Below are positions 51,521 through 60,008 of a stretch of DNA of 64,000 nt, piece after piece. The notes below the pieces were generated by a model, which worked only from the letters and a program-made list of their open reading frames with translations, was not told where the DNA came from and searched no databases. The stretch lies in contig NZ_PVMZ01000037.1 of the NCBI RefSeq assembly GCF_003001815.1, positions 1 through 64,000 on the forward strand. Reading direction: 5' to 3'. Within the stretch, counting starts at the first letter, position 1, and each line of letters opens with the position of its first letter. Source of the stretch: Actinoplanes italicus (GTDB taxonomy: Bacteria > Actinomycetota > Actinomycetes > Mycobacteriales > Micromonosporaceae). Made by a program: the position numbers and the translations under genes.

Positions 51521-52980
51521 AACGCCCGATCGCCGCATTCGTCCTGGGAGCAGCCCTGCTCACCGCGCCCTCCGCACCCGCCGCCGCCACCGCCGACCCG
51601 TCCTGGACCGACCGGCCGACCGGTTTCGCCGCCGGCACCACCGGGGGCGCGGCCGGCCGGACCGTGCAGGCCGCCACCCTCGCCGACCTGCGCGCCTACG
51701 CCACCGCGGCGGAACCACTGACCGTGCAACTCGTCGGCAGCGTCCGCGTCGACCCGTTCGGCGACATGATCAGCGTCGGTTCCGACAAGACGATCATCGG
51801 TGCCGGGCCCGGCGCGGAGATCGTCGGCGGCGGCCTGTTCCTCGACGCCGCCCACAACGTGATCATCCGGAACCTGACCATCCGGGACTCGTACATCCCC
51901 GGCGATTTCGACGGCAAGAGCGCCGAGAACGACAACGACGGCATCCGCCTCGACACCGCCGACCACGTGTGGATCGACCACGTCAGGATCGAACGCGTCG
52001 GGGACGGCGGCATCGACATCCGCAAGGACAGCGACCACGTCACCCTCACCTGGAACGTGATCAGCGACATCAACAAGGCGCTCGGCGTCGGCTGGACCTC
52101 CAACGTGGTCACCCACCTGACCGCGCACCACAACTGGATCCGCAACACCGTCCAGCGCAACTGGAGCATCGACAACGCGGCCGCCGCGCACCTCTACAAC
52201 AACTACCTGACCGACATCACCCAGTACGGCACCATGAGCCGCAACAACGCCCGCGTGGTCGTCGAGGACAGCGTGTTCGACCAGGTCAACGACCCACTCG
52301 TCGTACACGGCGCCACCGCGCAACTCGTCCAGCGGCGCAACCTGTTCACCGGCACCGACGGGCGCACCGACACCAGCGGTACCGCCTTCGAACCGTCGGC
52401 GTTCTACGCCTACTCCCCCGATCCGGCATCCCGCGTCAGAGACCTGGTCCGGAAGTACGCGGGACCACGTCACCAGCCGGAACGGACCCCGCGGACGGTG
52501 ACCGTGGCCCTCGACGGCACCGGCGACTACGGCAGCCTGCTCGCCGCACTCGGCGCCACCCGCGACGCCCGCGGCCGCGTGGAGATCGTCGTCAAGGCCG
52601 GCCACTACCGCGAGCAGGTACGCATCTGGCCGAACCAGTCCGACGTCACCATCCGCGGCGACGGCGACGTGGTGATCTCCTACGACATCGCGGCGACCGC
52701 CACCAAGTTCTACGGTGGTGCCCAGGGCAACGCCGGAGCGGCCACCCTCGCCCTGCTCGGCAGCGGAACCGTGCTGCAGAACCTGACCGTGCAAGCCACC
52801 GGCGCCCCCGCGGTGCGGGCGGCCGGTGACCGTGTCCTGCTGGTCGGTGTGACGCTGGTCGGCGGGTATGACGCGGCCACCGGACGCGGACATCTGCGCG
52901 ACAGCATCGTCCAGGGCACTGTCGACGGCCCCGGAATCACCGTCGTCGAAGCAACCGCGATCACCCCGGCAGCGTCGTGA
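51517..52980 (+). CDS. Secreted pectate lyase (PL1) fused to a pectinesterase-like domain
   Basis: 487 residues from a GTG overlapping the GH43 stop; GGAGG precedes it. A signal peptide (PIAAFVLGAALLTAPSAPAA) starts the protein. The PL1 helix has MISVGSDKTIIGAGPGAEIV, DNDGIRLDTADHVWIDHVRI (the vWiDH motif) and DSDHVTLTWNVISDINKALG, and ends near VRKYAGPR. From about residue 330, VTVALDGTGDYGSLLAALGA and ISYDIAATATKFYGG resemble the N-terminal half of pectin methylesterase, but the full CE8 catalytic set is not seen, so that part may be shortened. It would act on homogalacturonan outside the cell. Confidence 0.88.
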   Translation: MKRPIAAFVLGAALLTAPSAPAAATADPSWTDRPTGFAAGTTGGAAGRTVQAATLADLRAYATAAEPLTVQLVGSVRVDPFGDMISVGSDKTIIGAGPGAEIVGGGLFLDAAHNVIIRNLTIRDSYIPGDFDGKSAENDNDGIRLDTADHVWIDHVRIERVGDGGIDIRKDSDHVTLTWNVISDINKALGVGWTSNVVTHLTAHHNWIRNTVQRNWSIDNAAAAHLYNNYLTDITQYGTMSRNNARVVVEDSVFDQVNDPLVVHGATAQLVQRRNLFTGTDGRTDTSGTAFEPSAFYAYSPDPASRVRDLVRKYAGPRHQPERTPRTVTVALDGTGDYGSLLAALGATRDARGRVEIVVKAGHYREQVRIWPNQSDVTIRGDGDVVISYDIAATATKFYGGAQGNAGAATLALLGSGTVLQNLTVQATGAPAVRAAGDRVLLVGVTLVGGYDAATGRGHLRDSIVQGTVDGPGITVVEATAITPAAS

Positions 52981-52995
52981 CACTATCCTGCTTCC

Positions 52996-53826
52996 GTGAC
53001 CGGTGACGTCCCAGCGACCCTGCGTCTCGGCGACCGGCCCGTCGCCGAGTACGCATGGCGCCCCCATCTCCCGGCATCGCTGGCCCCGCGGCCGTACCTG
53101 CATCCGGTCCGCACCCTGGGCGGCACCGTGGTGACCGAGTTGATGCCCGCCTCCCATCGCCACCACCTCGGCGTCAGCGTCGCCGTCGCCGAGGTGGACA
53201 GCGCCAACTTCTGGGGCGGGCGCACCTTCATCCCCGGCCACGGGCCCACCTGGCTCGACAACCAGGGGCACCAGGAACACCTGCGCTGGTTACGGCGAAA
53301 GCCCGACGAGCTCATCCACACGCTGCGCTGGAAGACCATCGACGGCGCCCCGCTGCTGTACGAACGCCGTACGCTGTCCTGCCGGCCGGCCGGGCCGGAC
53401 GCGTGGGCGCTCGAATTCGGCTTCCAGCTGACCAACATCGCCGAACGTGAGCTGCCGATCCGCAGCCCGGCCGCACACGGGCGGGCCGGGGCCGGCTACG
53501 GCGGTTTCTTCTGGCGCGCGCCGTCGGGTGACTGCCGGGTCACCGCCTCCGGCGACGGCGACGCCCACGGCCGGCCCGCCCGCTGGCTGTCGGTCGCCGG
53601 ACCCGGCTGGACACTGGTCTTCCTCGGCGGCGACGAGGCCACCCGCGCCGACCCGTGGTTCGTCCGCACCCGTGACTACCTGGGCATCGGCTCTTCACTG
53701 GCGTGGGACCAGCCGCTCGTGCTGGCGCCGCACGCATCCCTGAGCCGCCGCATCGTCACCGTGATCGCCGACGGCGGCCTACCACCGGGACAGGCCGCCA
53801 CCTACGCCGCCGATCTCGCCTCATGA
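52996..53826 (+). CDS. DUF6807/PmoA-like protein, copy 2
   Basis: 276 residues from a GTG at 52996, 15 bases after the lyase. Clearly paralogous to the first gene of the operon: YAWRPHLPASLAPRPYLHPV, RTLGGTVVTELMPASHRHHL, SANFWGGRTFIPGHGPTWLD, AGAGYGGFFWRAPSGDC and SDPWFVR-type ADPWFVRTRDYLG. It keeps the HRHH cluster where copy 1 has HAHH. Its stop overlaps the ROK start. The two copies have diverged too far for a recent duplication, so they may act on different substrates. Confidence 0.85.
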   Translation: MTGDVPATLRLGDRPVAEYAWRPHLPASLAPRPYLHPVRTLGGTVVTELMPASHRHHLGVSVAVAEVDSANFWGGRTFIPGHGPTWLDNQGHQEHLRWLRRKPDELIHTLRWKTIDGAPLLYERRTLSCRPAGPDAWALEFGFQLTNIAERELPIRSPAAHGRAGAGYGGFFWRAPSGDCRVTASGDGDAHGRPARWLSVAGPGWTLVFLGGDEATRADPWFVRTRDYLGIGSSLAWDQPLVLAPHASLSRRIVTVIADGGLPPGQAATYAADLAS

Positions 53827-55037
53827 GCCGACCGGTGCACCGGGTGGCGCCCAACACCGACACCCCGATCCGGCAGGACAGTCTCCGGGCCCACAACCTC
53901 GACCTGACGTTCCGGCAGATCGCCGGTGCCCGCGGCACGCCCGTCTCCCGCAGCGAGCTCGCCGCCACCACCGGCCTCACCCGCCCGACCATCTCCCGGA
54001 TCATCGACGAACTCCTCGCCGCCGAACTGATCATCGAGGCCGAACCCACCCGCTCCGGCAACAGCGGCCGCCCTCGCGTCGGCCTGACCCTGGCCCGCAC
54101 CGGCCCCGCCGGCCTCGGCCTGGACATCCGCGCCGACGTGCTCTCGGCCTGCGTCGTCGACCTCACCGGCACGGTCCGGCACCTCGACTTCCTGCCCCAT
54201 GACGGGCTCGACCCCGACAAGGTCGTGCGCGGACTGAGCACGATGGCCAACCGTGCCGTCCAGGCGGCCGCCGCCGAACGTCTCACCGTGGTCGGTGCGA
54301 CGCTCGCCGCGCCCGGACCTGTGCAGGACAGCTCCGTGGTGCGTTTCGCGCCCACCCTCGGCTGGCGCGACGTCGATGCCGGCGCTGCCCTGTCCGACGG
54401 GCTCGAACCGGCCGGACTGCCGGTGCTGGTCGACAACGACGCCCGGCTGGCCGCGCTCGCCGAGTGGTACGCGGCCGGCCAGGAGCTGAACAACTTCGTC
54501 TGCGTCAGCGGCGAGTTCGACATCGGCGCCGGCCTGGTCCTCGACGGCGTCCAGCTGCGCGGATGGGCCGGCGAACTCGGCCACGTGATGGTCGACAGCG
54601 ACGGTGCGCCGTGCGCCTGCGGAGCCACCGGATGCCTGCAACGCTACGCCGGACTGCAGGCGATCCTCGGCACCGCCGCCGAGCCGGGAACCGCACCCGC
54701 CGTCGCCATCGACGCCCTGACATCCGCCGGGAATCCCCGGATCGCCACCGCTCTCGACGAGGCCGGCACCGCACTCGGCGTGGCCATCGCCGGCCTGATC
54801 AACCTGGTGCGGGTCGACACCGTCCTGCTCGGCGGCAGCTACTCGCTGCTGGCGTCCTGGCTCATCGACGGCATCAACCGCGAGCTGCACCGTCGCGTGC
54901 TCACCACGGCCTGGTCCCCGGTCGAGGTCCGTCCCGCCATCCTCGGCCCGGACGCCGCCGTCATCGGTGCCGCACTCAGCACGGTCGACCTGGTCCGCCG
55001 CGACCCCAACGGCTGGCTGGCCACCGCCCAGGGCTGA
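53823..55037 (+). CDS. ROK-family transcriptional repressor
   Basis: 404 residues from the ATG overlapping the previous stop. The N-terminus has a MarR-type winged helix (SRSELAATTGLTRPTISRII followed by DELLAAELIIEAEP). The ROK kinase-like fold has LGLDIRADVLSACVVDLTGT, VLVDNDARLAALAEWYAAGQ, the zinc motif CACGATGCLQRYAG and LGVAIAGLINLVRVDTVLLG. Such proteins repress sugar-use operons until a sugar binds. It is the last gene of the operon it likely controls; the paired AT-rich sites at 49099 and 49176 are candidate targets. Confidence 0.92.
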   Translation: MSRPVHRVAPNTDTPIRQDSLRAHNLDLTFRQIAGARGTPVSRSELAATTGLTRPTISRIIDELLAAELIIEAEPTRSGNSGRPRVGLTLARTGPAGLGLDIRADVLSACVVDLTGTVRHLDFLPHDGLDPDKVVRGLSTMANRAVQAAAAERLTVVGATLAAPGPVQDSSVVRFAPTLGWRDVDAGAALSDGLEPAGLPVLVDNDARLAALAEWYAAGQELNNFVCVSGEFDIGAGLVLDGVQLRGWAGELGHVMVDSDGAPCACGATGCLQRYAGLQAILGTAAEPGTAPAVAIDALTSAGNPRIATALDEAGTALGVAIAGLINLVRVDTVLLGGSYSLLASWLIDGINRELHRRVLTTAWSPVEVRPAILGPDAAVIGAALSTVDLVRRDPNGWLATAQG

Positions 55038-55051
55038 CCGGCGCCCTGGGC
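55026..55051 (+). terminator. Hairpin at the end of the ROK operon
   Basis: A nine-base stem, GCCCAGGGC with GCCCTGGGC, and an eight-base loop that includes the ROK stop codon. There is no U-tract. It is a likely operon terminator. Confidence 0.6.
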
Positions 55052-55098
55052 TGCGCGTCGCCGTCGCAGCGGCAAGGGTCACGCCGGGCGGGCATGTG

Positions 55099-55503
55099 TC
55101 AGCGGACCAGGCGGCGCAGCGCCAGGCGGGCCACCGGAAGGTAGAGCAGGACCGCGGGCGCCGGGCCGTGCACGGTCAGCGCGGTGCGGGTTCCGGCAGG
55201 CGTCGCTTCCACGGTGTGCCGCAGGTGGAGCCGTATGCCGGCGGCCGTGACGGTCCACGACCAGGCGCGTACCGGGCCGGTCGCCTCGACGTCAAGGATG
55301 CGGAAGTGGACCCGCAGACCGCCGAGACCGTGGACGACTCCGGCGGTCTGCGGCCGCAGTCTCTCGGCGGGATAGGCCACCGACCGGATCTGCGGGGACC
55401 ATTGCGGCCAGCGCTGTGGCCGGACGTAGCGGTCCCACACCTCGTCGGCCGGGCACGGCCCGCACACCGTGGTGACTCTGGTCAGCCGTGGCCGGTCGGG
55501 CAT
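55099..55503 (-). CDS. SRPBCC (polyketide cyclase-like) protein
   Basis: 134 residues from the ATG at 55503; a GTG directly before is in frame. The sequence VCGPCPADEVWDRYVRPQRW then PQWSPQIRSVAY is the START/SRPBCC opening (cyclase/dehydrase type with VWDRY...W..WSPQI). Later strands GLRVHFRILDVEATGPVRAW and the C-terminal helix fit the hydrophobic-pocket fold. The ligand is unknown. Confidence 0.75.
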   Translation of the reverse strand: MPDRPRLTRVTTVCGPCPADEVWDRYVRPQRWPQWSPQIRSVAYPAERLRPQTAGVVHGLGGLRVHFRILDVEATGPVRAWSWTVTAAGIRLHLRHTVEATPAGTRTALTVHGPAPAVLLYLPVARLALRRLVR

Positions 55504-55554
55504 CACGCCGACCAGTCTTGCAGGCCGGGACCGGCGTTCGGCGCTCCTGTGGGA

Positions 55555-55762
55555 TCACCAGCCGATAGCGGCACACGGCACCTCGGCGCCGTGGTGGTGG
55601 CACCGGATGCGGCGGCGGCCGTTCGGCTTCACGGTGAGCCATGCGGGCAGCGGCGCGATCAGCAGGTCGCGGGCGAGGGCGTACGGCAGGCCGTCGACGA
55701 TCGAGCCGGGGCCCACCGGGTAGCCGCCGAGCCGCTGTCCGTCGTAGTCCTCCGCGAAGGGG
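55555..55762 (-). pseudogene. Gene fragment of unknown family
   Basis: A minus frame reads PFAEDYDGQRLGGYPVGPGS, IVDGLPYALARDLLIAPLPA and WLTVKPNGRRRIRCHHHGAE, then ends CAAIGW-stop. It looks like the C-terminus of a folded protein, without a start: a hairpin lies just upstream. Family not recognised. Confidence 0.35.
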
Positions 55763-55763
55763 T

Positions 55764-55789
55764 GCCTCGCCCACCTTCGTGGGCGAGGC
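55764..55789. terminator. Perfect 11-bp hairpin
   Basis: GCCTCGCCCAC and GTGGGCGAGGC pair around a CTTC tetraloop. There is no U-tract on either side. It could be a terminator or an element end next to the gene fragment at 55555-55762. Confidence 0.55.
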
Positions 55790-56270
55790 GCCCGAACAGC
55801 GACCGACGCGTCACGCCACCGTCACACCAGGAAGCTGGTCTGGTACGAGCCTGGATGGAAGACGTCAACGCCTCCCCGGGCCGCGCGCGTGCCAGAGGGG
55901 CATGAAGAGTAGGAGCCTCGGCGGTCGCCGGCCGAGGGTGGGGCCGCTATTGATGTACCCGGGTTGTTCCCGCACCTGACCGTGCCCTGGTATGTCCGGT
56001 CCGGGCCGTCCCGTCGCACCAGCCGCCGGCGTACGTGCTGCGGGAGCCCTACCAGCCTGCCTCTGAGCGGCCACGACGCCTATGTGCTTCTTGCTGGCAT
56101 CCCCGGTGTCGGCTTCTCGAGGGATGGATCGGCGACGGCGACCTTGCCAAGCGAGACGTAGCTCGAGCGGCTGGTAGCCGAGCCCGCTGGGTGCATTCCC
56201 GGCCTTGGTGCTGCCCAGCGAAGCGGCGTGTGCGGCTGGGTACCGGGGCCGGAGAAAGTTTCTGGTGGTC
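55790..56270. other. Intergenic stretch upstream of sigK
   Basis: About 480 bases without a recognisable gene on either strand. Frames here have no coherent protein sequence. The only signal is the SigK-type promoter that begins at 56275. Confidence 0.5.
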
Positions 56271-56274
56271 AGAC

Positions 56275-56301
56275 CCATCCGGTGATGCTTCGGCTCCGAA
56301 T
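56275..56301 (+). promoter_or_regulatory. SigK-type promoter P1 (sigK-rskA)
   Basis: CCATCC at 56275-56280 and CCGAAT at 56296-56301 with a 15-base spacer. The sequence continues GGCTCCGAATC. It stands 41 bases before the sigK start, so sigK would be self-regulated. Confidence 0.75.
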
Positions 56302-56341
56302 CTTCGCGAAGGCATCGGGCGCGACGAGGGATGGTTTGTCG

Positions 56342-56962
56342 ATGGCGGAACGCGGCATGAGCCGCCGGGCGGAGCACCTGACCCCGGTTCCTGGCCCGGG
56401 TTCAGATGTTCCGGTGGGTGCGAACGACCTGTTGCTGGCGGTCGGTCGTGGCGACGAGGAGGCGTTTGCCCGGCTCTACGATCTGGTGGCGCCTCGGGTG
56501 TACGGGCTGATCCGGCGGGTGTTGCGGGATCCTGCACAGGCTGAGGAGGTGGCCCAGGAGGTGCTGGTCGAGGTGTGGCGTACCGCGGCCCGGTTCGATC
56601 AGGCCAGTGGGTCGGCGACATCGTGGGTGTTCACGATCGCGCATCGGCGGGCGGTCGACCGGGTCCGTGCCGAGCAGGCGTCGGCGGAGCGGGCGGTTCG
56701 GGCCGGGGTGGCGGCCATCGAGACCCCGTATGACGAGGTCGCTGACGAGGTGGCCGGCCGGTTGGAGCGCCAGCAGGTGCGGCACTGCCTGGATGACCTG
56801 ACCGATCTGCAGCGGCAGGTGGTCATCATGGCGTACTACCAGGGGCACTCGTATCCGCAGGTCGCGGAGCTGTTGAAGACGCCCCTGGGCACGGTGAAGA
56901 CGCGGATGCGCGATGGTTTGATCCGGTTGCGTGACTGCCTGGGTGTGGAGGTGACGGCGTGA
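56342..56962 (+). CDS. sigK: ECF sigma factor SigK
   Basis: 206 residues from the ATG at 56342, chosen because the promoter at 56275-56301 lies inside the longer open frame. A later ATG at 56357 is also possible. Region 2: DEEAFARLYDLVAPRVYGLI, LRDPAQAEEVAQEVLVEVWR and TSWVFTIAHRRAVDRVR. Region 4: LTDLQRQVVIMAYYQGHSYP with QVAELLKTPLGTVKTRMRDG. The sequence and its order with an RskA-type gene match SigK. It would read the four CCATCC/CCGAAT-type promoters of this region. Confidence 0.9.
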   Translation: MAERGMSRRAEHLTPVPGPGSDVPVGANDLLLAVGRGDEEAFARLYDLVAPRVYGLIRRVLRDPAQAEEVAQEVLVEVWRTAARFDQASGSATSWVFTIAHRRAVDRVRAEQASAERAVRAGVAAIETPYDEVADEVAGRLERQQVRHCLDDLTDLQRQVVIMAYYQGHSYPQVAELLKTPLGTVKTRMRDGLIRLRDCLGVEVTA

Positions 56963-57684
56963 CCGCGGACATTCACTCGCTGGTCGGCGCGTATGTGCTG
57001 GACGCGGTGGACGATCTGGAACGGGCTGCTGTTGATCGTCATCTGCGGGAGTGTGACGCCTGCCGGACGGATGCCGCCGAGTTGCGGGAGGCGGCGGCGC
57101 GGCTGGCCGACGGCGCCTGGTCGGTGCCGCCGCCACGGCTGCGTGACAACGTCCTGGCCGCGGTCGCGACGACCCGCCAGCTGCCGGTGGAGACCCTCCG
57201 CCGGTCACGGCGGCCGTATCGGGCGCGGTGGCTTGCCGCGGCCGCCGCGGTGGTCGCCGCGGTCGGGGCGGGTACGGCTGTCTTCACTGTTCAGGAGCAG
57301 CGGGTACGCGAGGAGCGTTCGGTGGCCGAGGCCGTGCGGACGCGTGAGTCCGAGGTCCGTGACATCCTGGCGGCGCCTGATGTGGTGCTGCGGGATCAGC
57401 CGTTGACCGGCGGCGGCAAGGTCACCGTGGCGTATTCCCGGTTGCGTGACTCCGGGGTGATCATGATGGCCGCGGATGCGGCGCCGGACGGCGGCCGGGT
57501 GTTCCAGCTGTGGACGGTCCGCTCCGGAACCCCGGTTTCGGAGGGTGTCCTCGCGGTCGGTCAGACCTCGATCGTGAAGGTTGTCGCGGGCATGTCGTCG
57601 GCGTCCGCGGTCGGTGTCTCGGTGGAGCCGCCCGGAGGGTCGCCGGCGCCGACGGTGACGGTGGCGGGTGTGAAAACAATCTGA
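56959..57684 (+). CDS. rskA: Anti-sigma-K factor RskA
   Basis: 241 residues from a GTG overlapping the sigK stop (GTGA). The N-terminal zinc anti-sigma domain has the Hx3Cx2C motif in HLRECDACRTD. One membrane helix, WLAAAAAVVAAVGAGTAVFT, separates it from an extracytoplasmic RskA domain with VAYSRLRDSGVIMMAADAAP, GRVFQLWTVRSGTPVSEGVL and VSVEPPGGSPAPT. It would hold SigK at the membrane and release it by regulated proteolysis when a signal, known to be redox-related in mycobacteria, arrives. Confidence 0.92.
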   Translation: MTADIHSLVGAYVLDAVDDLERAAVDRHLRECDACRTDAAELREAAARLADGAWSVPPPRLRDNVLAAVATTRQLPVETLRRSRRPYRARWLAAAAAVVAAVGAGTAVFTVQEQRVREERSVAEAVRTRESEVRDILAAPDVVLRDQPLTGGGKVTVAYSRLRDSGVIMMAADAAPDGGRVFQLWTVRSGTPVSEGVLAVGQTSIVKVVAGMSSASAVGVSVEPPGGSPAPTVTVAGVKTI

Positions 57685-57691
57685 GGTTCCA

Positions 57692-57719
57692 CCAATCCAG
57701 CGCACGGTTCGCTCCGAAT
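57692..57719 (+). promoter_or_regulatory. SigK-type promoter P2 (fasciclin operon)
   Basis: CCAATCC at 57692-57698 and CCGAAT at 57714-57719, spacer 15 bases. It begins eight bases after the rskA stop and is followed 36 bases later by the fasciclin start. Confidence 0.8.
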
Positions 57720-57754
57720 CACGGGTGAAGGTCCCGAAATGAGAGGAACGCATC

Positions 57755-58396
57755 ATGCGTGCAACGAAGTTCACTGCCCTGGCCGCCGCGACGGTCTTCG
57801 CGATCTCCCTGACGGCTTGTGGCAGTGACTCCGGTGACAGCAGCGGCGACACCGGTGCGGCGGCTCCGATGCCGACCACCGCGGCTACCAGCATGGCCCC
57901 GAGCATGGGAACCGACATGGTCAACTTCGGTCCGGGCTGCGCGGCGGTCCCGGCCGATCCGGCGAACGCGGGCAGCTTCGAGGCGATGGGCAAGGTCCCG
58001 GTGGCCACCGCCGCGTCCGGCAACCCGCTGCTGTCCACCCTGGTCACCGCGGTCAAGAAGGCCGGCCTGGTCGATTCGCTCAATTCCGCCGACGGGATCA
58101 CCGTCTTCGCGCCTACCAATGACGCTTTCGCCGAGATCCCGAAGACCGATCTGGACAAGGTCCTCGCCGACAAGAAGACCTTGACCAGCGTCCTCACCTA
58201 CCACGTGGTGCCCGGCAAGCTCGCCCCGGCGGATCTGGCCGGCACCCACACGACGCTGCAGGGCGAGCAGGTCACGGTCACCGGCAGCGGCGAGAACTTC
58301 ATGGTCGGCGGTGCGGCGTCGGTGGTCTGCGGCAACGTGCAGACGGCGAACGCCAACGTCTACATCATCGACTCCGTCCTGATGCCGAAGAGCTGA
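57755..58396 (+). CDS. Fasciclin-domain lipoprotein (MPT83-like)
   Basis: 213 residues, ATG after GAGAGGAACGCATC. The signal sequence FTALAAATVFAISLTAC has a lipobox LTAC, so it is a surface lipoprotein. A Thr/Pro/Met-rich spacer precedes a FAS1 domain: NPLLSTLVTAVKKAGLVDSL, the H1-like GITVFAPTNDAFAEIPKTDL and YHVVPGKLAPADLAGT, ending ANVYIIDSVLMPK. MPT70/MPT83 are the main SigK products of M. tuberculosis. Its stop overlaps the next gene. Confidence 0.93.
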   Translation: MRATKFTALAAATVFAISLTACGSDSGDSSGDTGAAAPMPTTAATSMAPSMGTDMVNFGPGCAAVPADPANAGSFEAMGKVPVATAASGNPLLSTLVTAVKKAGLVDSLNSADGITVFAPTNDAFAEIPKTDLDKVLADKKTLTSVLTYHVVPGKLAPADLAGTHTTLQGEQVTVTGSGENFMVGGAASVVCGNVQTANANVYIIDSVLMPKS

Positions 58397-59898
58397 TGAG
58401 ACCAGGTCTGCGCGGGGCGATCAGTGGGATCGTCGCGGCGGGCTCCGGGATCGCGGCCGCGGAACTTCTCGCGGCCGCGATCCGGCCCGGGGCCGGCCCC
58501 TTGGTCATGGTGGGCGGCGCGGTCATCGACGCGACGCCCACGGCATTGAAAGAATTTGCTGTACGCGAACTGGGCACCAGCGACAAACCGGTGCTGCTGG
58601 CCGTGATCGGCGGCGGCGTGGCCGGCCTGGCCGCCATCACCGGTGTCGCGGCGACGCGACGGCGGGCCGCGATCCCGGTCGGCACGGGCCTGCTCGGCGC
58701 GGTCGGGGTGGCCGCCGCCCTGTCGCGGCCGGCCGCGACGTTGCTGGACGCGGTGCCGGCGCTGCTCGCGGCGGTGCTGGCCGGTCTGTCGCTGTGGTGG
58801 CTGCTGCGGCAGCGGGGGCGCGCGGCGACGACCGTACCCGATGATGGTGTTGATCGGCGGTTGGTTCTTCGCCTGTCGCTGCTGGCGGCCGGCGCCGGTG
58901 CGATGCAAGCCGCCGGGATGACTGTTTCTGGTCAGCGAGAGAACGCGGCCGGAAGGTCGCGGGAGGCGATCCGGCTCCCGGCGGCTGCCGATCCGGCCCG
59001 GCAGCTACCGACCGGCGTCGCCGCCGAGTTCACCACTCCCAGCGGTACGTTCTACCGCGTCGACACCGCCCTGAACGTGCCGCGCGTCGATCCGTCGGCG
59101 TGGCGGCTACGGATCCATGGGATGGTCGGCCGGGAGGTCGAGCTGTCGTTCGCGGATCTGCTGCAACGGCCGCTGATCGAACGCGACATCACCCTCAACT
59201 GCGTTTCCAACGAGGTCGGCGGCCCCTACGTCGGCACTGCCCGCTGGCTCGGCGTGCCTCTGGCCGCCCTGCTGCGCGAAGTAGGTGTGCAGCCCGGCGC
59301 GGACCAGATCGTGGCCCGGTCGGTCGAGGGGATGACGATCGGCACACCGGTCGTGACCGCCCTGGACGGCCGCGACACGATGCTGGCTCTCGGGATGAAC
59401 GGCGAGCCGCTACCTCTCGAGCACGGCTTCCCGGTGCGGATGCTGACCCCCGGCCTGTACGGCTACGCGGGCGCCTGCAAATGGGTGACGGAGCTGGAGC
59501 TGACCACTTTCGATCAGTTCGACGCGTACTGGGTAAAGCGCGGCTGGGGATCGCAGGGCACCGTCAAGACCGCGTCGCGCATCGACAAACCGAAGCCATT
59601 CGACCGGATGGCGGCCGGAACGGTGACCGTAGCCGGTGTCGCCTGGGCCCAGCGGCGGGGCATCCAGGCCGTGGAGATCAGCGTCGACGGCGGCCCGTGG
59701 GCGCCGGCCGAACTGCTGCCCACCGCCTCGGCCGACACCTGGACGCAATGGCGGTTCAGCTGGCAGGCAACCGGCGGACCGCACTCGCTGGCGGTGCGCG
59801 CCACGGACAGGGACGGGGCGGTGCAGCCCGAGACGCGGGCGGCCCCGTTCCCGGACGGCGCGACCGGCTGGCACACGATCAGCGTCACCGTGGCCTGA
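58396..59898 (+). CDS. Membrane-bound molybdopterin oxidoreductase (sulfite-oxidase family)
   Basis: 500 residues; ATG overlaps the fasciclin stop by one base. The first 180 residues have about five membrane helices (LVMVGGAVIDATPTALKEFA, RAAIPVGTGLLGAVGVAAAL). From about residue 205 comes the SUOX fold: FTTPSGTFYRVDTALNVPRV, DITLNCVSNEVGGPYVGTAR with the molybdenum-ligating Cys, and WVTELELTTFDQFDAYWVKR. The dimer domain follows (RRGIQAVEISVDGGPWAPAE). It likely reduces or oxidises an extracytoplasmic sulfur compound; SigK regulons elsewhere contain redox genes too. Confidence 0.88.
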   Translation: MRPGLRGAISGIVAAGSGIAAAELLAAAIRPGAGPLVMVGGAVIDATPTALKEFAVRELGTSDKPVLLAVIGGGVAGLAAITGVAATRRRAAIPVGTGLLGAVGVAAALSRPAATLLDAVPALLAAVLAGLSLWWLLRQRGRAATTVPDDGVDRRLVLRLSLLAAGAGAMQAAGMTVSGQRENAAGRSREAIRLPAAADPARQLPTGVAAEFTTPSGTFYRVDTALNVPRVDPSAWRLRIHGMVGREVELSFADLLQRPLIERDITLNCVSNEVGGPYVGTARWLGVPLAALLREVGVQPGADQIVARSVEGMTIGTPVVTALDGRDTMLALGMNGEPLPLEHGFPVRMLTPGLYGYAGACKWVTELELTTFDQFDAYWVKRGWGSQGTVKTASRIDKPKPFDRMAAGTVTVAGVAWAQRRGIQAVEISVDGGPWAPAELLPTASADTWTQWRFSWQATGGPHSLAVRATDRDGAVQPETRAAPFPDGATGWHTISVTVA

Positions 59899-59936
59899 GC
59901 ACTCGTCGACGGCGATCGAAGTAGGCGCCCGGGAGA

Positions 59937-59964
59937 CCAATCCACCGGCGGACCGGCTCCGAAT
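59937..59964 (+). promoter_or_regulatory. SigK-type promoter P3 (kinase gene)
   Basis: CCAATCC at 59937-59943 and CCGAAT at 59959-59964, spacer 15 bases, followed by CCCTG as in P4. It lies 45 bases before the kinase start. Confidence 0.8.
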
Positions 59965-60008
59965 CCCTGTGTATCGGGTGGTCGATACACAGGGAGACGG
60001 GTGACGGC

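Noticed and set aside
50062..52980. A 972-residue plus-strand ORF
   Set aside because: It runs out of frame through the GH43 and pectate lyase genes and is extremely Arg/Pro-rich; the overlapping real genes have clear family motifs.
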